Shown piece after piece: positions 8,326-17,586 of a stretch of DNA of 64,000 nucleotides. The notes beneath the pieces were generated by a model. That model made no database searches and had not been told where the DNA came from. It saw only the letters and a list, made by a program, of their open reading frames with translations. The stretch is from Roseovarius sp. S88 (GTDB lineage Bacteria > Pseudomonadota > Alphaproteobacteria > Rhodobacterales > Rhodobacteraceae). The DNA is taken from positions 62,001 to 126,000 of the forward strand of contig NZ_CP146069.1 in the NCBI RefSeq assembly GCF_037023735.1, in the 5' to 3' direction. The position numbers and the translations under genes are program-made. The stretch's first letter is position 1, and every line of letters begins with the position of its first letter.

Positions 8326-9429
8326 TCAGATGGTTGCGTCCAGCGCGGTAATCACCGCGTCACCCATTTCCGAAGTAGAGACAGGGCTGACACCTTCTTC
8401 GCCCAGAAGATCGGCCGTTCGTATACCGTCGGCAAGCACAGCATTGACGGCCCCTTCCAAACGCGCGGCATCTTCGCCTGCGTCGAATGAATACCGCAGC
8501 GCCATGGCGAAACTGAGTATGCATGCGATCGGGTTGGCCTTGCCCTGTCCGGTGATATCCGGGGCAGACCCGTGGACCGGTTCATAAAGCGCTTTGGGGC
8601 GGCCATTGGCCATAGGTGCGCCGAGCGATGCCGACGGTAACATGCCAAGCGATCCGGTCAGCATAGCTGCACAGTCCGACAGGATATCCCCAAAAAGGTT
8701 GTCGGTCAGGATCACGTCAAACTGCTTGGGCGCGCGGACAAGCTGCATTGCCCCGTTGTCTGCGTACATATGGCTGAGCTCAACATTGGGATAGTCGGAG
8801 GACACACGTGTTGTCACCTCGCGCCACAGAATTCCGGATTCCATAACATTGGCTTTTTCCATCGAGCACACTTTTCTATTGCGACGCATCGCCAGTTCGA
8901 AGGCCGACCGTGCCACGCGCTCGATTTCTGACTCTGTATAACGTTGCGTGTTGATGCCAACCCGTTCGTTGCCTTCTTCGAAAATCCCACGCGGCTCACC
9001 GAAATAGACGCCAGATGTCAACTCTCGTACGATCATGATGTCGAGGCCAGCAACGACATCTTTCTTGAGGCTGGAAAAATCAGCGAGCGCATCAAAACAC
9101 TGCGCCGGGCGCAGGTTGGCGTAGAGATCCATATCTTTGCGAAGGCGCAAAAGGCCGCGTTCGGGCTTAACAGAGAAGTCCAGATCATCGTATTTCGGAC
9201 CTCCGACAGCGCCCAGCAAAACGGCGTCGACCTCTTGTGCTTTTGCCATCGTTTCATCATGCAAAGGCGCGCCATGTGCGTCATAGGCGGCACCGCCCAC
9301 CAAATCTTCGCTCACTTCGAATTTGAGGTCGCGTTTCGCGCCAAACCAATCGATGACTTTCCGAACTTCAACCATCACTTCGGGGCCAATTCCGTCTCCG
9401 GGAAGAATAAGAAGCGAAGGAGTGCTCAT
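8326..9429 (-). CDS. leuB: 3-isopropylmalate dehydrogenase LeuB
   Basis: Oxidises and decarboxylates 3-isopropylmalate with NAD to 2-ketoisocaproate, the third step of leucine synthesis. The protein has 367 residues, normal for LeuB. The N-terminus [11 protein letters not shown] and the [12 protein letters not shown] segment before [11 protein letters not shown] are characteristic. I start it at MSTPSLLIL (9429), which follows AGAGAGGA, rather than 33 bases upstream. It lies on the same strand as leuC and leuD but is separated from them by two unrelated genes. Confidence 0.96.
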   Translation of the reverse strand: MSTPSLLILPGDGIGPEVMVEVRKVIDWFGAKRDLKFEVSEDLVGGAAYDAHGAPLHDETMAKAQEVDAVLLGAVGGPKYDDLDFSVKPERGLLRLRKDMDLYANLRPAQCFDALADFSSLKKDVVAGLDIMIVRELTSGVYFGEPRGIFEEGNERVGINTQRYTESEIERVARSAFELAMRRNRKVCSMEKANVMESGILWREVTTRVSSDYPNVELSHMYADNGAMQLVRAPKQFDVILTDNLFGDILSDCAAMLTGSLGMLPSASLGAPMANGRPKALYEPVHGSAPDITGQGKANPIACILSFAMALRYSFDAGEDAARLEGAVNAVLADGIRTADLLGEEGVSPVSTSEMGDAVITALDATI

Positions 9430-9524
9430 CGGGTGTCCTCTCTCATGACTGGGTATCCGCAACTCGCCTATATCGAAGCGCTGGAAGGGTCAAGAAAGGT
9501 GGAGTTTTGTCCCTCGTCGAATTG

Positions 9525-10724
9525 TTATTCCCATGCCAAGTCAACCCAGACCAATCTGTGTCGGCTCGCTTTGGCGACGAGTTGTCCCGCAGTACTATCT
9601 AAGCGCGGCCAGTAGACTCCGGATGCCAAAACCAAAAGCGACGCATCGGGTAGAATGTAACTCACTCGTTTGTGGCCAGGGCCATCCAATGGCCAAGCGA
9701 CGGTATGGAGATTGGGATCTCCGGCTAAATTTTCAATCTGTGGTGCAGATTGTTTGCGCATTGGTCGCGGATCCTGAAGACGTTTGTCAGCCAGTAGGCT
9801 GGCGATGGCCTCTGTCCTCCCCTCGCCATCCACCGGATCCAGATTGGCGTTGCCCAGGATCACAAAAGGTTCCGGTACCGCACCCATCATTCCGTCCATC
9901 ACATGGCGCCAAAACACGATCTCATCATGATTGCGGCGACCGTTGCGGTCCTCTGGTCCGTCAAACACAGGCGGGCCCGCATGAAACGTCATCAGGTAAA
10001 TTCGCCCACGGTCCGTTGCCACCGGAATAATCCAGTGTCCAGTGCTCGATAACCGTTGTACGTTTTGGGCCTCATTTGATGGAAACGGCCCTTGATCTTT
10101 ATTCGGCACGAGAGCGTTGGGCACATCGCGCCACACTATCGAGCTAAAGTCCCTGACCGCTATCTCGTTGATCTGATGCCGAGACAGAATGGCCATGCCG
10201 CCCTGCCCTTCAAATGCACCAAAGCTTTGGGCGTCTTTTGGCAGTTCGACATTACCATCGCCATTCATGTCCAACCTGGTTGCAATGCCGGTGTTGGGTG
10301 GATTTGCAAAGCCATAAGGCATGTCGTGACCATAGGCTGACACCCGGTCTCTCAGCGCGCGTAAGTTTAGCAAATCATGATCGTAATCGATGTTTTGCAA
10401 GAGGATCACGTCTGGCTGATTGACCGCGATCACACGTGCAACCGCTTCGACCTGTTCGTTCTTTTCTGAAACAATATCTCTTAACAACAGACCAGGCCCA
10501 TCACGCGACAGCTCAGTGTTATAGGTTGCTACACGCAAACGGTCCTGCGCCATGGACATTATGGGCGTCGTATTCAAAACGATAAGAAAGAGAAAGATCA
10601 GGCTTCTTGCAGCCCTTCGGCCTGGGCTTTTGCGTACACCCGGCGGCGCTTTTCTTCGATGAGCTCGGCCACGCGGAAAAGAGCAACGCCCCTTACCAAA
10701 ATACTGGCCGGCAGTAATGCCCAT
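9525..10724 (-). CDS. Endonuclease/exonuclease/phosphatase (EEP) fold protein, exported
   Basis: A secreted protein of the EEP (DNase I-like) superfamily. A hydrophobic segment around SLIFLFLIVL, followed by PIMSMAQ, looks like a signal peptide, then the fold starts at VATYNTEL. The usual LQE metal-binding glutamate reads LQN, and the usual GDxN motif reads GNAN in VILGNANLDP; the C-terminal SRHRLVWVD keeps the histidine. Activity may therefore differ from standard nucleases. The start is uncertain: the given ATG overlaps the membrane-protein gene upstream by 127 bp, and a TTG or non-standard start near the signal peptide (about 10580-10610) is possible. It sits between leuD and leuB. Confidence 0.72.
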   Translation of the reverse strand: MGITAGQYFGKGRCSFPRGRAHRRKAPPGVRKSPGRRAARSLIFLFLIVLNTTPIMSMAQDRLRVATYNTELSRDGPGLLLRDIVSEKNEQVEAVARVIAVNQPDVILLQNIDYDHDLLNLRALRDRVSAYGHDMPYGFANPPNTGIATRLDMNGDGNVELPKDAQSFGAFEGQGGMAILSRHQINEIAVRDFSSIVWRDVPNALVPNKDQGPFPSNEAQNVQRLSSTGHWIIPVATDRGRIYLMTFHAGPPVFDGPEDRNGRRNHDEIVFWRHVMDGMMGAVPEPFVILGNANLDPVDGEGRTEAIASLLADKRLQDPRPMRKQSAPQIENLAGDPNLHTVAWPLDGPGHKRVSYILPDASLLVLASGVYWPRLDSTAGQLVAKASRHRLVWVDLAWE

Positions 10725-11437
10725 AGTGTTGTCATCCAGATCAGCGTTTGCGGGCTATCGACAGCGATTGGGCCAAAAAGAAGCGCCACAGCCTTGATTG
10801 CCGCCGGGAACAAGAATGGCAGAAGAGCCCCTAACACAATGTTAAGAGATGCGTCTCTCTTGAGCCGCTCAACAATGTCGCCGCCACGCGTCGGATCAAA
10901 CAGAGGCAAATTCACCCAAACATTAAACGCGCCATTGCGCATGGGCCAGCCAAACAATCGAACCAAAACAACAAAGGACAGGACCAAAGCCAGCGAAGCC
11001 GAATAGGCAACCCCCGCAGATGTGCGGACAGCGTTTACCAATTGCGGGTCTGTTTCGGCAGGCAAGAGAAGCACCAAAAGTCGAACAGGTGAAAACGGGA
11101 AATCCACTGCGTGACCTATGATTTGCCCGAAATAGGTAAGTATCAAGGTTAGAGCGCTGGGTTGCACTTGGCCGCGCGCGACAAAAGACAACCAGACCAC
11201 AACAATCGCCAGAACAAGAAACTTCATGCGATTGTAGGGCGCAGCAAAGCGAAACTCGACGATGCTGGGATATCGGCCAAAATATTCAATGAATGTCAAA
11301 AGAGCGAAAAGAAGTGCGACGACAACGACGAGTTGTGCCGTGTCGGGGTCAACCGTCGGCAATATCAAAGCGGGTGCCAACATGAGGAGCACCACCAAGA
11401 CGGCCCGTGACAGGGCGCTGATAAACTTTGAAACCAC
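10598..11437 (-). CDS. Polytopic membrane protein of unknown function
   Basis: I do not recognise a named family. The protein has 279 residues from a GTG start (VVSKFISAL) preceded by AAAAGGGA; a longer frame up to 11632 has no support. About six hydrophobic segments are visible, starting with AVLVVLLMLAPALIL. A C-terminal cytoplasmic tail, rich in charge (ELIEEKRRRVYAK), ends the protein. It precedes the EEP protein gene and overlaps or abuts its start, so the two probably form one unit, placed between leuD and leuB. Confidence 0.7.
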   Translation of the reverse strand: MVSKFISALSRAVLVVLLMLAPALILPTVDPDTAQLVVVVALLFALLTFIEYFGRYPSIVEFRFAAPYNRMKFLVLAIVVVWLSFVARGQVQPSALTLILTYFGQIIGHAVDFPFSPVRLLVLLLPAETDPQLVNAVRTSAGVAYSASLALVLSFVVLVRLFGWPMRNGAFNVWVNLPLFDPTRGGDIVERLKRDASLNIVLGALLPFLFPAAIKAVALLFGPIAVDSPQTLIWMTTLWALLPASILVRGVALFRVAELIEEKRRRVYAKAQAEGLQEA

Positions 11438-11797
11438 TACTATTTCCCTTTTGACTGGAATGACGCGTTTCTTTGCTGCGCCTTGGTTCCAATGCTGGGA
11501 CCGCCAAATATGGCGGCTTGCCTCAATGTTGCCCAATTTCTGCCTTTTTTCGCTTTCTTGCTCAAGACTAGGGATTAATAGACTTAGTATTTCCGGCAAA
11601 TTGATGGTGCTTGTGGTGCTGGATTGCATCAATTTCGGAACAGAAGTGGGGCGGTCTAGTAGCAGTATACCAGATGTTGTTACGCGTAGTCATCGCGCCA
11701 CAAAAAATGCGCAAAAAACGGTTAACAATCCGTCTTTTGCGCGCTGTTTTTTGCCGATTGTGGAACCAGAACTGGTCCCTTCTCTGGCCTTAGGCGT
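11438..11797. other. Intergenic stretch between leuD and the membrane protein gene
   Basis: About 360 bp without a supported gene; open frames here lack ribosome sites or coding features. It holds the leuD terminator (11700-11742) and presumably a promoter for the downstream membrane-protein/EEP/leuB genes, though I see no convincing promoter boxes. Confidence 0.5.
11700..11742 (-). terminator. Terminator after leuD
   Basis: GCGCAAAAAACGG (11709-11721) pairs with CCGTCTTTTGCGC (11730-11742) at 12 of 13 positions, with an 8-base loop. On the minus strand the stem is followed by GCATTTTTT, about 56 bp after the leuD stop. A Factor-independent terminator is likely. Confidence 0.7.
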
Positions 11798-12403
11798 CTA
11801 AACCCAAGGGCGCGCGGCGCTTGCTTGCGCTTCGAAGACGTCGATTGCGCTGGCTTTCTCCATGGTCAAGCCGATGTCATCGAGACCTTCGAGTAAGCAG
11901 CGTTTCTTGAATGGATCAACTTCAAAGGTGAATACTTCGCCATCCGACGTAGCCACCGTTTGTGCCTCCAGATCAATGGTCATACGTGCGTTAGAGCCTT
12001 TTTCGGCGTCCTTCATCAGCACATCAACCTGCTCTTGCGGAAGCACAATGGGCAGAATGCCGTTCTTGAAGCAGTTGTTGTAAAAGATATCGGCAAAGCT
12101 GGTGGATATGACGCATCGGATGCCAAAATCCTTGATTGCCCAAGGCGCATGTTCGCGGCTGGACCCGCAGCCGAAATTGTCACCTGCGACGAGTATCTCT
12201 GCATCGCGATACTGGGATTGATTCAGCACAAAATCAGGGATTTCGCTGCCCTGGCGGTCAAACCGCATCTCGTCAAACAAGTTCGCGCCCAAACCAGACC
12301 GTTTGATTGTTTTCAGAAACTGCTTGGGAATGATCATATCCGTGTCGATGTTCACGAGCGGCATAGGCGCTGCAATTCCGGTGAGTGTTTCAAATTTGTC
12401 CAT
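11798..12403 (-). CDS. leuD: 3-isopropylmalate dehydratase small subunit LeuD
   Basis: Small subunit of the isomerase that converts 2-isopropylmalate to 3-isopropylmalate. It has 201 residues, the usual bacterial length. Typical motifs are [14 protein letters not shown] near the N-terminus and [16 protein letters not shown] in the middle. Its ATG shares one base with the leuC stop (TAATG), so translation is coupled and the subunits are made together. A hairpin terminator follows. Confidence 0.97.
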   Translation of the reverse strand: MDKFETLTGIAAPMPLVNIDTDMIIPKQFLKTIKRSGLGANLFDEMRFDRQGSEIPDFVLNQSQYRDAEILVAGDNFGCGSSREHAPWAIKDFGIRCVISTSFADIFYNNCFKNGILPIVLPQEQVDVLMKDAEKGSNARMTIDLEAQTVATSDGEVFTFEVDPFKKRCLLEGLDDIGLTMEKASAIDVFEAQASAARPWV

Positions 12404-13809
12404 TACATCATCTCCCGCACATCTGTCAGTTTACCGGTTATGGCCGCAGCAGCAGCCATGCCCGGAGATACGAGGTGCGTGCGGCCCTTGTAGCCTTGCC
12501 GCCCTTCGAAGTTTCTGTTGGACGTGGAAACACAACGTTCGCCTTCCGACAGTTGATCTGGATTCATTGCCAGGCACATGGAACATCCAGCCAAGCGCCA
12601 TTCGAACCCTGCTTCTTTGAAGATGTCCGCCAATCCCTCTTCCTCCGCCTGAAGACGTACAAGACCGGATCCCGGAACAACCATGGCCCGCAAACCGTCT
12701 TTGATCTTCTTGCCCTTCAGGATTTCAGCAGCGGCGCGCAAATCTTCGATACGGCCATTTGTGCAAGATCCGATAAAGACCGTGTCAATTTCGATGTCTG
12801 ACAGAGGCGTGCCAGGAGTCAGACCCATATAGTCAAGGCTACGTTGAGCTGCTCCTACCTTGCCACCTTCGAAGTCATCCGGCGATGGGACTTTGGCCGT
12901 GATAGGAAGAACGTCTTCAGGTGACGTGCCCCAGGTGACAACTGGCGCGATGTCTTCGCCGGCAATCGTTACAACCATGTCCCAATGCGCATCGTCATCA
13001 GAATAGAGCGTTTTCCACCAATTTAGAGCCGCTTCCCACTGTGCCCCTTTGGGGGCGTGCGGACGACCTTTGCAATACTCAAAAGTCTTTTCGTCCGGCG
13101 CAATCAGACCGGCGCGCGCGCCGCCTTCGATGGCCATGTTGCAGACGGTCATGCGCCCTTCCATGGACAGATCGCGAATGGCCTCACCGCAATATTCAAT
13201 CACATAACCCGTACCGCCCGCTGTCCCAGTTTTGCCGATAACAGACAGAGTGATGTCTTTGGCCGTGACGCCAGGGCGCAGTTTGCCGGTGATCTCAACC
13301 TTCATGTTTTTCGATTTCTTCTGAATCAGAGTCTGCGTCGCCAGAACATGTTCGACCTCAGAGGTGCCAATGCCATGGGCCAGGGCACCAAATGCCCCGT
13401 GCGTGGCAGTGTGACTGTCACCACAGACAACTGTCATACCCGGCAAAGTCCAACCCTGTTCGGGACCAACGATATGGACAATGCCCTGACGCACGTCGGA
13501 GACGGGATAATAGTGAATGCCAAAGTCCTTGGCGTTCTTATCGAGGGCCGCCACCTGAATAGCGCTGTCCTCGGTCATGTTGGCCGGGTTTTCGCGACCC
13601 GGCGTCGTCGGAACATTGTGATCCGGCACGGCAATTGTTTTTTCTGGCGCGCGCACTTTGCGACCTGCCATTCGTAAACCCTCGAAGGCTTGCGGGCTTG
13701 TGACCTCATGCACAAGGTGGCGGTCGATATAAAGCAGGCAGGTGCCATCTTCGGCCTCATCTGCCAGATGCGCATCCCAGATTTTGTCATAGAGTGTTTT
13801 GGGGGACAT
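12403..13809 (-). CDS. leuC: 3-isopropylmalate dehydratase large subunit LeuC
   Basis: Aconitase-family large subunit that carries the 4Fe-4S cluster for isopropylmalate isomerisation. The protein has 468 residues. Cluster cysteines are in IGSCTNGR (about residue 348) and GCSMCLAMN (about 408-416). [18 protein letters not shown] is another family hallmark. The start ATG follows GGGAGAGGACC. About 250 bp separate it from petR upstream on the same strand; I see no clear leucine attenuator there. Confidence 0.97.
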   Translation of the reverse strand: MSPKTLYDKIWDAHLADEAEDGTCLLYIDRHLVHEVTSPQAFEGLRMAGRKVRAPEKTIAVPDHNVPTTPGRENPANMTEDSAIQVAALDKNAKDFGIHYYPVSDVRQGIVHIVGPEQGWTLPGMTVVCGDSHTATHGAFGALAHGIGTSEVEHVLATQTLIQKKSKNMKVEITGKLRPGVTAKDITLSVIGKTGTAGGTGYVIEYCGEAIRDLSMEGRMTVCNMAIEGGARAGLIAPDEKTFEYCKGRPHAPKGAQWEAALNWWKTLYSDDDAHWDMVVTIAGEDIAPVVTWGTSPEDVLPITAKVPSPDDFEGGKVGAAQRSLDYMGLTPGTPLSDIEIDTVFIGSCTNGRIEDLRAAAEILKGKKIKDGLRAMVVPGSGLVRLQAEEEGLADIFKEAGFEWRLAGCSMCLAMNPDQLSEGERCVSTSNRNFEGRQGYKGRTHLVSPGMAAAAAITGKLTDVREMM

Positions 13810-14060
13810 TGGTCCTCTCCCATTGATGTGTGAAACGAAAGGCGACAGAATGCAGGCCGCTTACAGGCGTGCTAACACAGTCATTGTCGCGCCAAAAAAC
13901 CGCCAAGGCAGGCGTGCGCGGTCGTCCATATCAAAAACCTTTGTCATAGATGGTCAGATACAGCCGCAAAGTGAGTCTATCAAGGCCACATGGCACTTTC
14001 AGGCTCAAAGAACACCGCATTGCTTAGTTTTCCCTGCCGTTCAGGTTCAGAATGCAGCGC

Positions 14061-14762
14061 CTAGTCCGGGGCCAGCATATAACCTTCGCCCCGCACGGTT
14101 TGTAGGTAGCGCGGTTGTTTTGGATCCGCCTCAATCTTACGGCGCAGGCGTGTGATTTGAACATCCACGGCGCGCTCTTGTGCCTGACCTTTGTCGCGGC
14201 CCAGATCTTCGACTAGCTTGGTTCGGCTCACAGGTTCCCTTAGGTTTTCCGCAAAAATGCGCATCAGTTGAATTTCCGTGGCGGTCAGGCGAACAAGTTC
14301 TTCTCCTCGCATTAGCTCTGAGCGTTCGATGTCAAACCTGACAGGACCCATGTTCAGAACTTTGGGCGTCACATGTTCAGGTTCGGGTTCCGGCATACGG
14401 CGAAGGATTGCATTGATGCGCAAAAGCAGCTCTTTGGGCTCAAACGGCTTGGGCAAGTAATCGTCCGCACCGGCCTCCAGCCCTTTGATCCGATCCATGG
14501 TTTCGCCTTTGGCCGTCAAAAGTAGGATGGGGGTGGTGATGGTTTCTCGTAAGGCCCGGGTAAAGGCAACGCCATCCTGACCGGGCATCATCACGTCCAT
14601 GACGATGAGATCGAACTCGAGTCCGGACAGCACACGGCGAGCATGGTCGGCATCCCTAGCAACAGAAACCAAAAACCCATGCCGATCCAAAAATTTTCGC
14701 AGAAGTTCCCGAATGCGTTCGTCATCATCGACGATCAAAAGATGAGGGGCAGGGTCGCTCAT
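14061..14762 (-). CDS. petR: OmpR-type response regulator PetR
   Basis: A 233-residue two-component response regulator. The receiver domain has the acidic pocket VDDDER (residues 11-16), the phosphoryl-accepting aspartate about residue 56 in VMDVMMPG, and the conserved lysine in LTAKGE. The C-terminal winged helix (about 130-230) ends with VRGEGYML. It overlaps the MarR-type gene upstream by 4 bp (ATGA). This pairing matches the petP-petR locus known from Rhodobacter capsulatus, where the regulator lacks an adjacent histidine kinase; none is here either. Confidence 0.88.
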   Translation of the reverse strand: MSDPAPHLLIVDDDERIRELLRKFLDRHGFLVSVARDADHARRVLSGLEFDLIVMDVMMPGQDGVAFTRALRETITTPILLLTAKGETMDRIKGLEAGADDYLPKPFEPKELLLRINAILRRMPEPEPEHVTPKVLNMGPVRFDIERSELMRGEELVRLTATEIQLMRIFAENLREPVSRTKLVEDLGRDKGQAQERAVDVQITRLRRKIEADPKQPRYLQTVRGEGYMLAPD

Positions 14763-15256
14763 GTATCTGTCTCTCTCATGGCTTTGTATTTACGTCGAAG
14801 GTCCGGGTCCATCATGGCCTCCAGGACTTGCCGAAATCCAGCAACCGCGGTTGGGCCAGCGGCCCGATAGGCGGACCGCATTCGCACGCGTTGCGCATCG
14901 GACAAGCGTTGTTCAAGCGCCTCTCCGGCCTCGGTCAATGTCAGGTGACGTTCCCGTTTGTCTGCAGTACCTTTTTCGCTCCTCACCAGTCCATCGTCGA
15001 TGAGCGTGCGCAGAACCCGATTGAGCGACTGTTTGGTCACACCCAAAATGCTCAAAAGATTGCTTACGGTGGTTCCTGGCCTGCGGGCGATGAAATGAAT
15101 GGCCCGATGATGCGCCCGCCCGTAGGCAAGTTCCGCAAGAATAAGATCTGGATCGGCAGTAAATCCTCGATAGGCAAAAAACATCGCTTCAATTCCCTGC
15201 CGAAGCTGTTCATCTGTCAGGAACAGCAGGTTCTCCCCGCTTTGTACATCTGCCAT
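14759..15256 (-). CDS. petP: MarR-family regulator PetP
   Basis: A MarR-type winged-helix regulator of about 165 residues. The helix-turn-helix is around VSNLLSILGVTKQSLNRVL and the wing around KGTADKRERHLTLT. I prefer the start at MADVQSG; a GTG 24 bases upstream is possible and neither has a strong ribosome site. It overlaps petR by 4 bp, as in the petPR locus of purple bacteria. It is divergent from ilvE. Confidence 0.82.
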   Translation of the reverse strand: MADVQSGENLLFLTDEQLRQGIEAMFFAYRGFTADPDLILAELAYGRAHHRAIHFIARRPGTTVSNLLSILGVTKQSLNRVLRTLIDDGLVRSEKGTADKRERHLTLTEAGEALEQRLSDAQRVRMRSAYRAAGPTAVAGFRQVLEAMMDPDLRRKYKAMRETDT

Positions 15257-15361
15257 CGAAATATTGACCAACACTCTCACTGTCTGAGATCAAGATACGT
15301 CAGCCTTGTTGACATTCCAAGACCTAACTGGTAGCGATTCTCAGTTTTCGCGCAATTTTAT

Positions 15362-15374
15362 GTCCGGTTCGGAC
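15362..15374. promoter_or_regulatory. GTCCG-N3-CGGAC motif upstream of ilvE
   Basis: A short inverted repeat, GTCCGGTTCGGAC, lies 47 bp before the ilvE start in the petP-ilvE divergent region. A near copy, GTCCGATTCGGA, lies upstream of gltD/uppP at 51703-51714. Both could be sites for a shared regulator; this is a guess from two copies. Confidence 0.3.
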
Positions 15375-15421
15375 GTATATTACGCAACAAATGCAAAGAA
15401 TACGGCCTGTGGAGAAGAGAA

Positions 15422-16288
15422 ATGGCAGCGTATGATGATCGTGACGGCAAGATCTGGATGGATGGAAAACTGGTCGAATGGAGAGATGCGAATGTGCATA
15501 TCCTGACCCATGGACTTCATTACGCCAGTTCCGTCTTTGAAGGTGAGCGGTGCTACAACGGCAAGATTTTTGAGAGTCGAAAGCATTCAGAGCGTTTGCA
15601 TTTCTCCGCTGGGCAGCTTGATTTCGAAATTCCGTTTACGGTTGATGAAATTGAAGCAGCAAAGATCGAAGTGCTGCAGGCAAATGGCTTTACTGACGCC
15701 TATGTCCGAGCCGTAGCATGGCGTTCATCCGGCGAAGACATGGGTGTCGCCGCAGCACGCAATCCCGTGCGCCTGGCCATCGCGGCCTGGGAATGGGGCG
15801 CCTATTATGGGGATGCCAAGATGAAGGGCGCCAAGCTTGATATCTCTAAGTGGAAACGGCCCAGCCCCGAGACAATCCCGAGCCATGCCAAGGCCGCGGG
15901 TCTCTATATGATCTGTACGCTGAGCAAACACGAAGCTGAGGCCAAAGGGTGCAGCGATGCCATGATGTTCGACTATCGCGGCTATGTGGCCGAAGCGACG
16001 GGTGCCAACATCTTTTTCGTCAAGGATGGCGAGGTGCACACACCCGACCCTGATTGCTTCTTAAATGGGATCACGCGCCAGACTGTGATCAGCATGCTGC
16101 GCGACCGGCAGGTCAAGGTGCACGAGCGTCACATCATGCCCGAGGAGCTGGAAAGCTTTGAGCAGTGTTGGCTCACTGGAACCGCGGCAGAAGTGACGCC
16201 GGTTGGGCAGATCGGGGACTATAATTTTGAAGTGGGTGCTCTAACGCGCGATATCGCGGAAGGGTATGAGGTGTTGGTGCGGGAGTAG
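15422..16288 (+). CDS. ilvE: Branched-chain amino acid aminotransferase IlvE
   Basis: A fold-type IV PLP aminotransferase of 288 residues that makes leucine, isoleucine and valine from their keto acids. YASSVFEGER (about residues 34-43) is the usual substrate-binding segment; the PLP lysine is about K157 in SHAKAAG; EATGANIFFV and TRQTVI follow in order. The ATG is preceded by GAGAAGAGAA. A strong terminator lies 36 bp after the stop. D-amino acid transaminase or ADC lyase share this fold, but length and motifs favour IlvE. Confidence 0.93.
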   Translation: MAAYDDRDGKIWMDGKLVEWRDANVHILTHGLHYASSVFEGERCYNGKIFESRKHSERLHFSAGQLDFEIPFTVDEIEAAKIEVLQANGFTDAYVRAVAWRSSGEDMGVAAARNPVRLAIAAWEWGAYYGDAKMKGAKLDISKWKRPSPETIPSHAKAAGLYMICTLSKHEAEAKGCSDAMMFDYRGYVAEATGANIFFVKDGEVHTPDPDCFLNGITRQTVISMLRDRQVKVHERHIMPEELESFEQCWLTGTAAEVTPVGQIGDYNFEVGALTRDIAEGYEVLVRE

Positions 16289-16324
16289 GCCTTCAGCAAC
16301 TTCTGATAGCTATAAAATAGCAAG

Positions 16325-16349
16325 GGTGCCGTCTTCGGCACCTTTTTTT
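16325..16349 (+). terminator. Terminator of ilvE
   Basis: GGTGCC (16325-16330) and GGCACC (16337-16342) form a perfect stem with loop GTCTTC, followed by seven T (16343-16349). It directly follows ilvE and lies just before the end of the converging ABC permease gene. Confidence 0.92.
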
Positions 16350-16368
16350 GTTTTAACTCTGGTTTACT

Positions 16369-17586
16369 TTACCCCGGGCTCAGACCACGCAACCGTTCAG
16401 ACCGGCGGCGCAGCAACTCGACCGCTGTCAGCAGCAGGATCGAGACGGTCACCAGGATCGTCGCCGCGGCAAGGATGGTCGGGCTGATCTGTTCGCGCAA
16501 GCCCGTGAACATCTGCCAGGGCAAGGTCTGTTGCTGGGCAGACCCAACAAAGAGCACCACGACCACCTCGTCAAAGGAGGTTATGAACGCAAAGAGACCG
16601 CCCGAGATCACACCCGGCAGAATGAGTGGCATTTGCACGCGAAAGAAGGTGGTGATCGGATCCGCGCCCATGTTGGCCGCAGCCCGTGTCAGCGAGCGGT
16701 CAAAGCCAACAAGCGTCGCCGTGACCGTGATGATCACAAATGGCACACCCAGTGCAGCGTGGGCCAGAATGACCTTCATGTAGCCAACCAGCTTCTGATC
16801 CAGGTTCAGATTTGCCTCCAGCCAATTTCCAAGCGGAGCATAAAAGAAGAACATACCAGTGGCCGAGATGATAAGCGGAACGATCATGGGTGAAATCAGG
16901 ATTGCCATAATCGCCTGCCGCCCGGGTACGTGCGACTGAGACAGGCCGATGGCAGCCAGTGTTCCCAAGCTGACCGAGATAAAGGTCGCGAATGGTGCAA
17001 TGATTAGAGAATTCTTAAGCGGGGTCATCCATTCTTCTGTGCCCAGGAAATTGCGGTAGTGCTTGAGCGAATACCCCTCGGCCTGGAAGTTCAACATCTC
17101 TGGCGTGAAGGTAAAGAAGTCTTCGGCATTGAAGCTTAGCCACATGACCGGAAAGAGCGGCGCGATCAGAAAGAAGAACACCAAACCGCAGATAAACAGG
17201 AAACTGTTGTACCACAACGTTTGACCCGCTGTGTAGTAGATCGGAACGTTCTTGCGGTAGGCACCCGAATCGAGCCAATAGGCGAACCAGCTCATCACAG
17301 CGCCAATGATCACACCGGACACCGCTGCACCCAGACCGCCCGCTAAAAGACCTGCAATTGCTAGCACGGCGATTGTGCCCCAGCGCGTGGCGGTTCTGCG
17401 ATCTGACATGGAATGCGCGACAAAGGCCATGACTGCGCCAACAACAGCGCCACCTAAAGCCCCTATCCAAGGTTGGCCGTACACATTCCCGGCCACAAAT
17501 CCGAACATAGCGCCCAAAACGGCGGTCAGAGGCAAGGTGAAATTGGTCAGCGGCGGGCGAGGAATGCTTACTTTGAGATCAGACAT
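16369..17586 (-). CDS. ABC transporter permease, PotC-type, with extra N-terminal membrane segments
   Basis: Inner-membrane subunit of a polyamine-type importer. At 405 residues it is well above the about 260-300 usual for PotC. The extra length is an N-terminal block of about 115 residues made of glycine-rich hydrophobic segments (for example LAIAGLLAGGLGAAVSG). The standard permease domain follows, with the EAA-type loop near ANMGADPITTFFRVQMPLILPG. It overlaps the upstream permease gene by 19 bp and is last in the ATPase, binding protein, permease, permease run. Confidence 0.88.
   Translation of the reverse strand: MSDLKVSIPRPPLTNFTLPLTAVLGAMFGFVAGNVYGQPWIGALGGAVVGAVMAFVAHSMSDRRTATRWGTIAVLAIAGLLAGGLGAAVSGVIIGAVMSWFAYWLDSGAYRKNVPIYYTAGQTLWYNSFLFICGLVFFFLIAPLFPVMWLSFNAEDFFTFTPEMLNFQAEGYSLKHYRNFLGTEEWMTPLKNSLIIAPFATFISVSLGTLAAIGLSQSHVPGRQAIMAILISPMIVPLIISATGMFFFYAPLGNWLEANLNLDQKLVGYMKVILAHAALGVPFVIITVTATLVGFDRSLTRAAANMGADPITTFFRVQMPLILPGVISGGLFAFITSFDEVVVVLFVGSAQQQTLPWQMFTGLREQISPTILAAATILVTVSILLLTAVELLRRRSERLRGLSPG

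Noticed and set aside
11262..11801. 179-codon plus-strand frame between leuD and the membrane protein gene
   Set aside because: Largely antisense to the membrane protein gene and crosses the leuD terminator hairpin; no ribosome site or family match.
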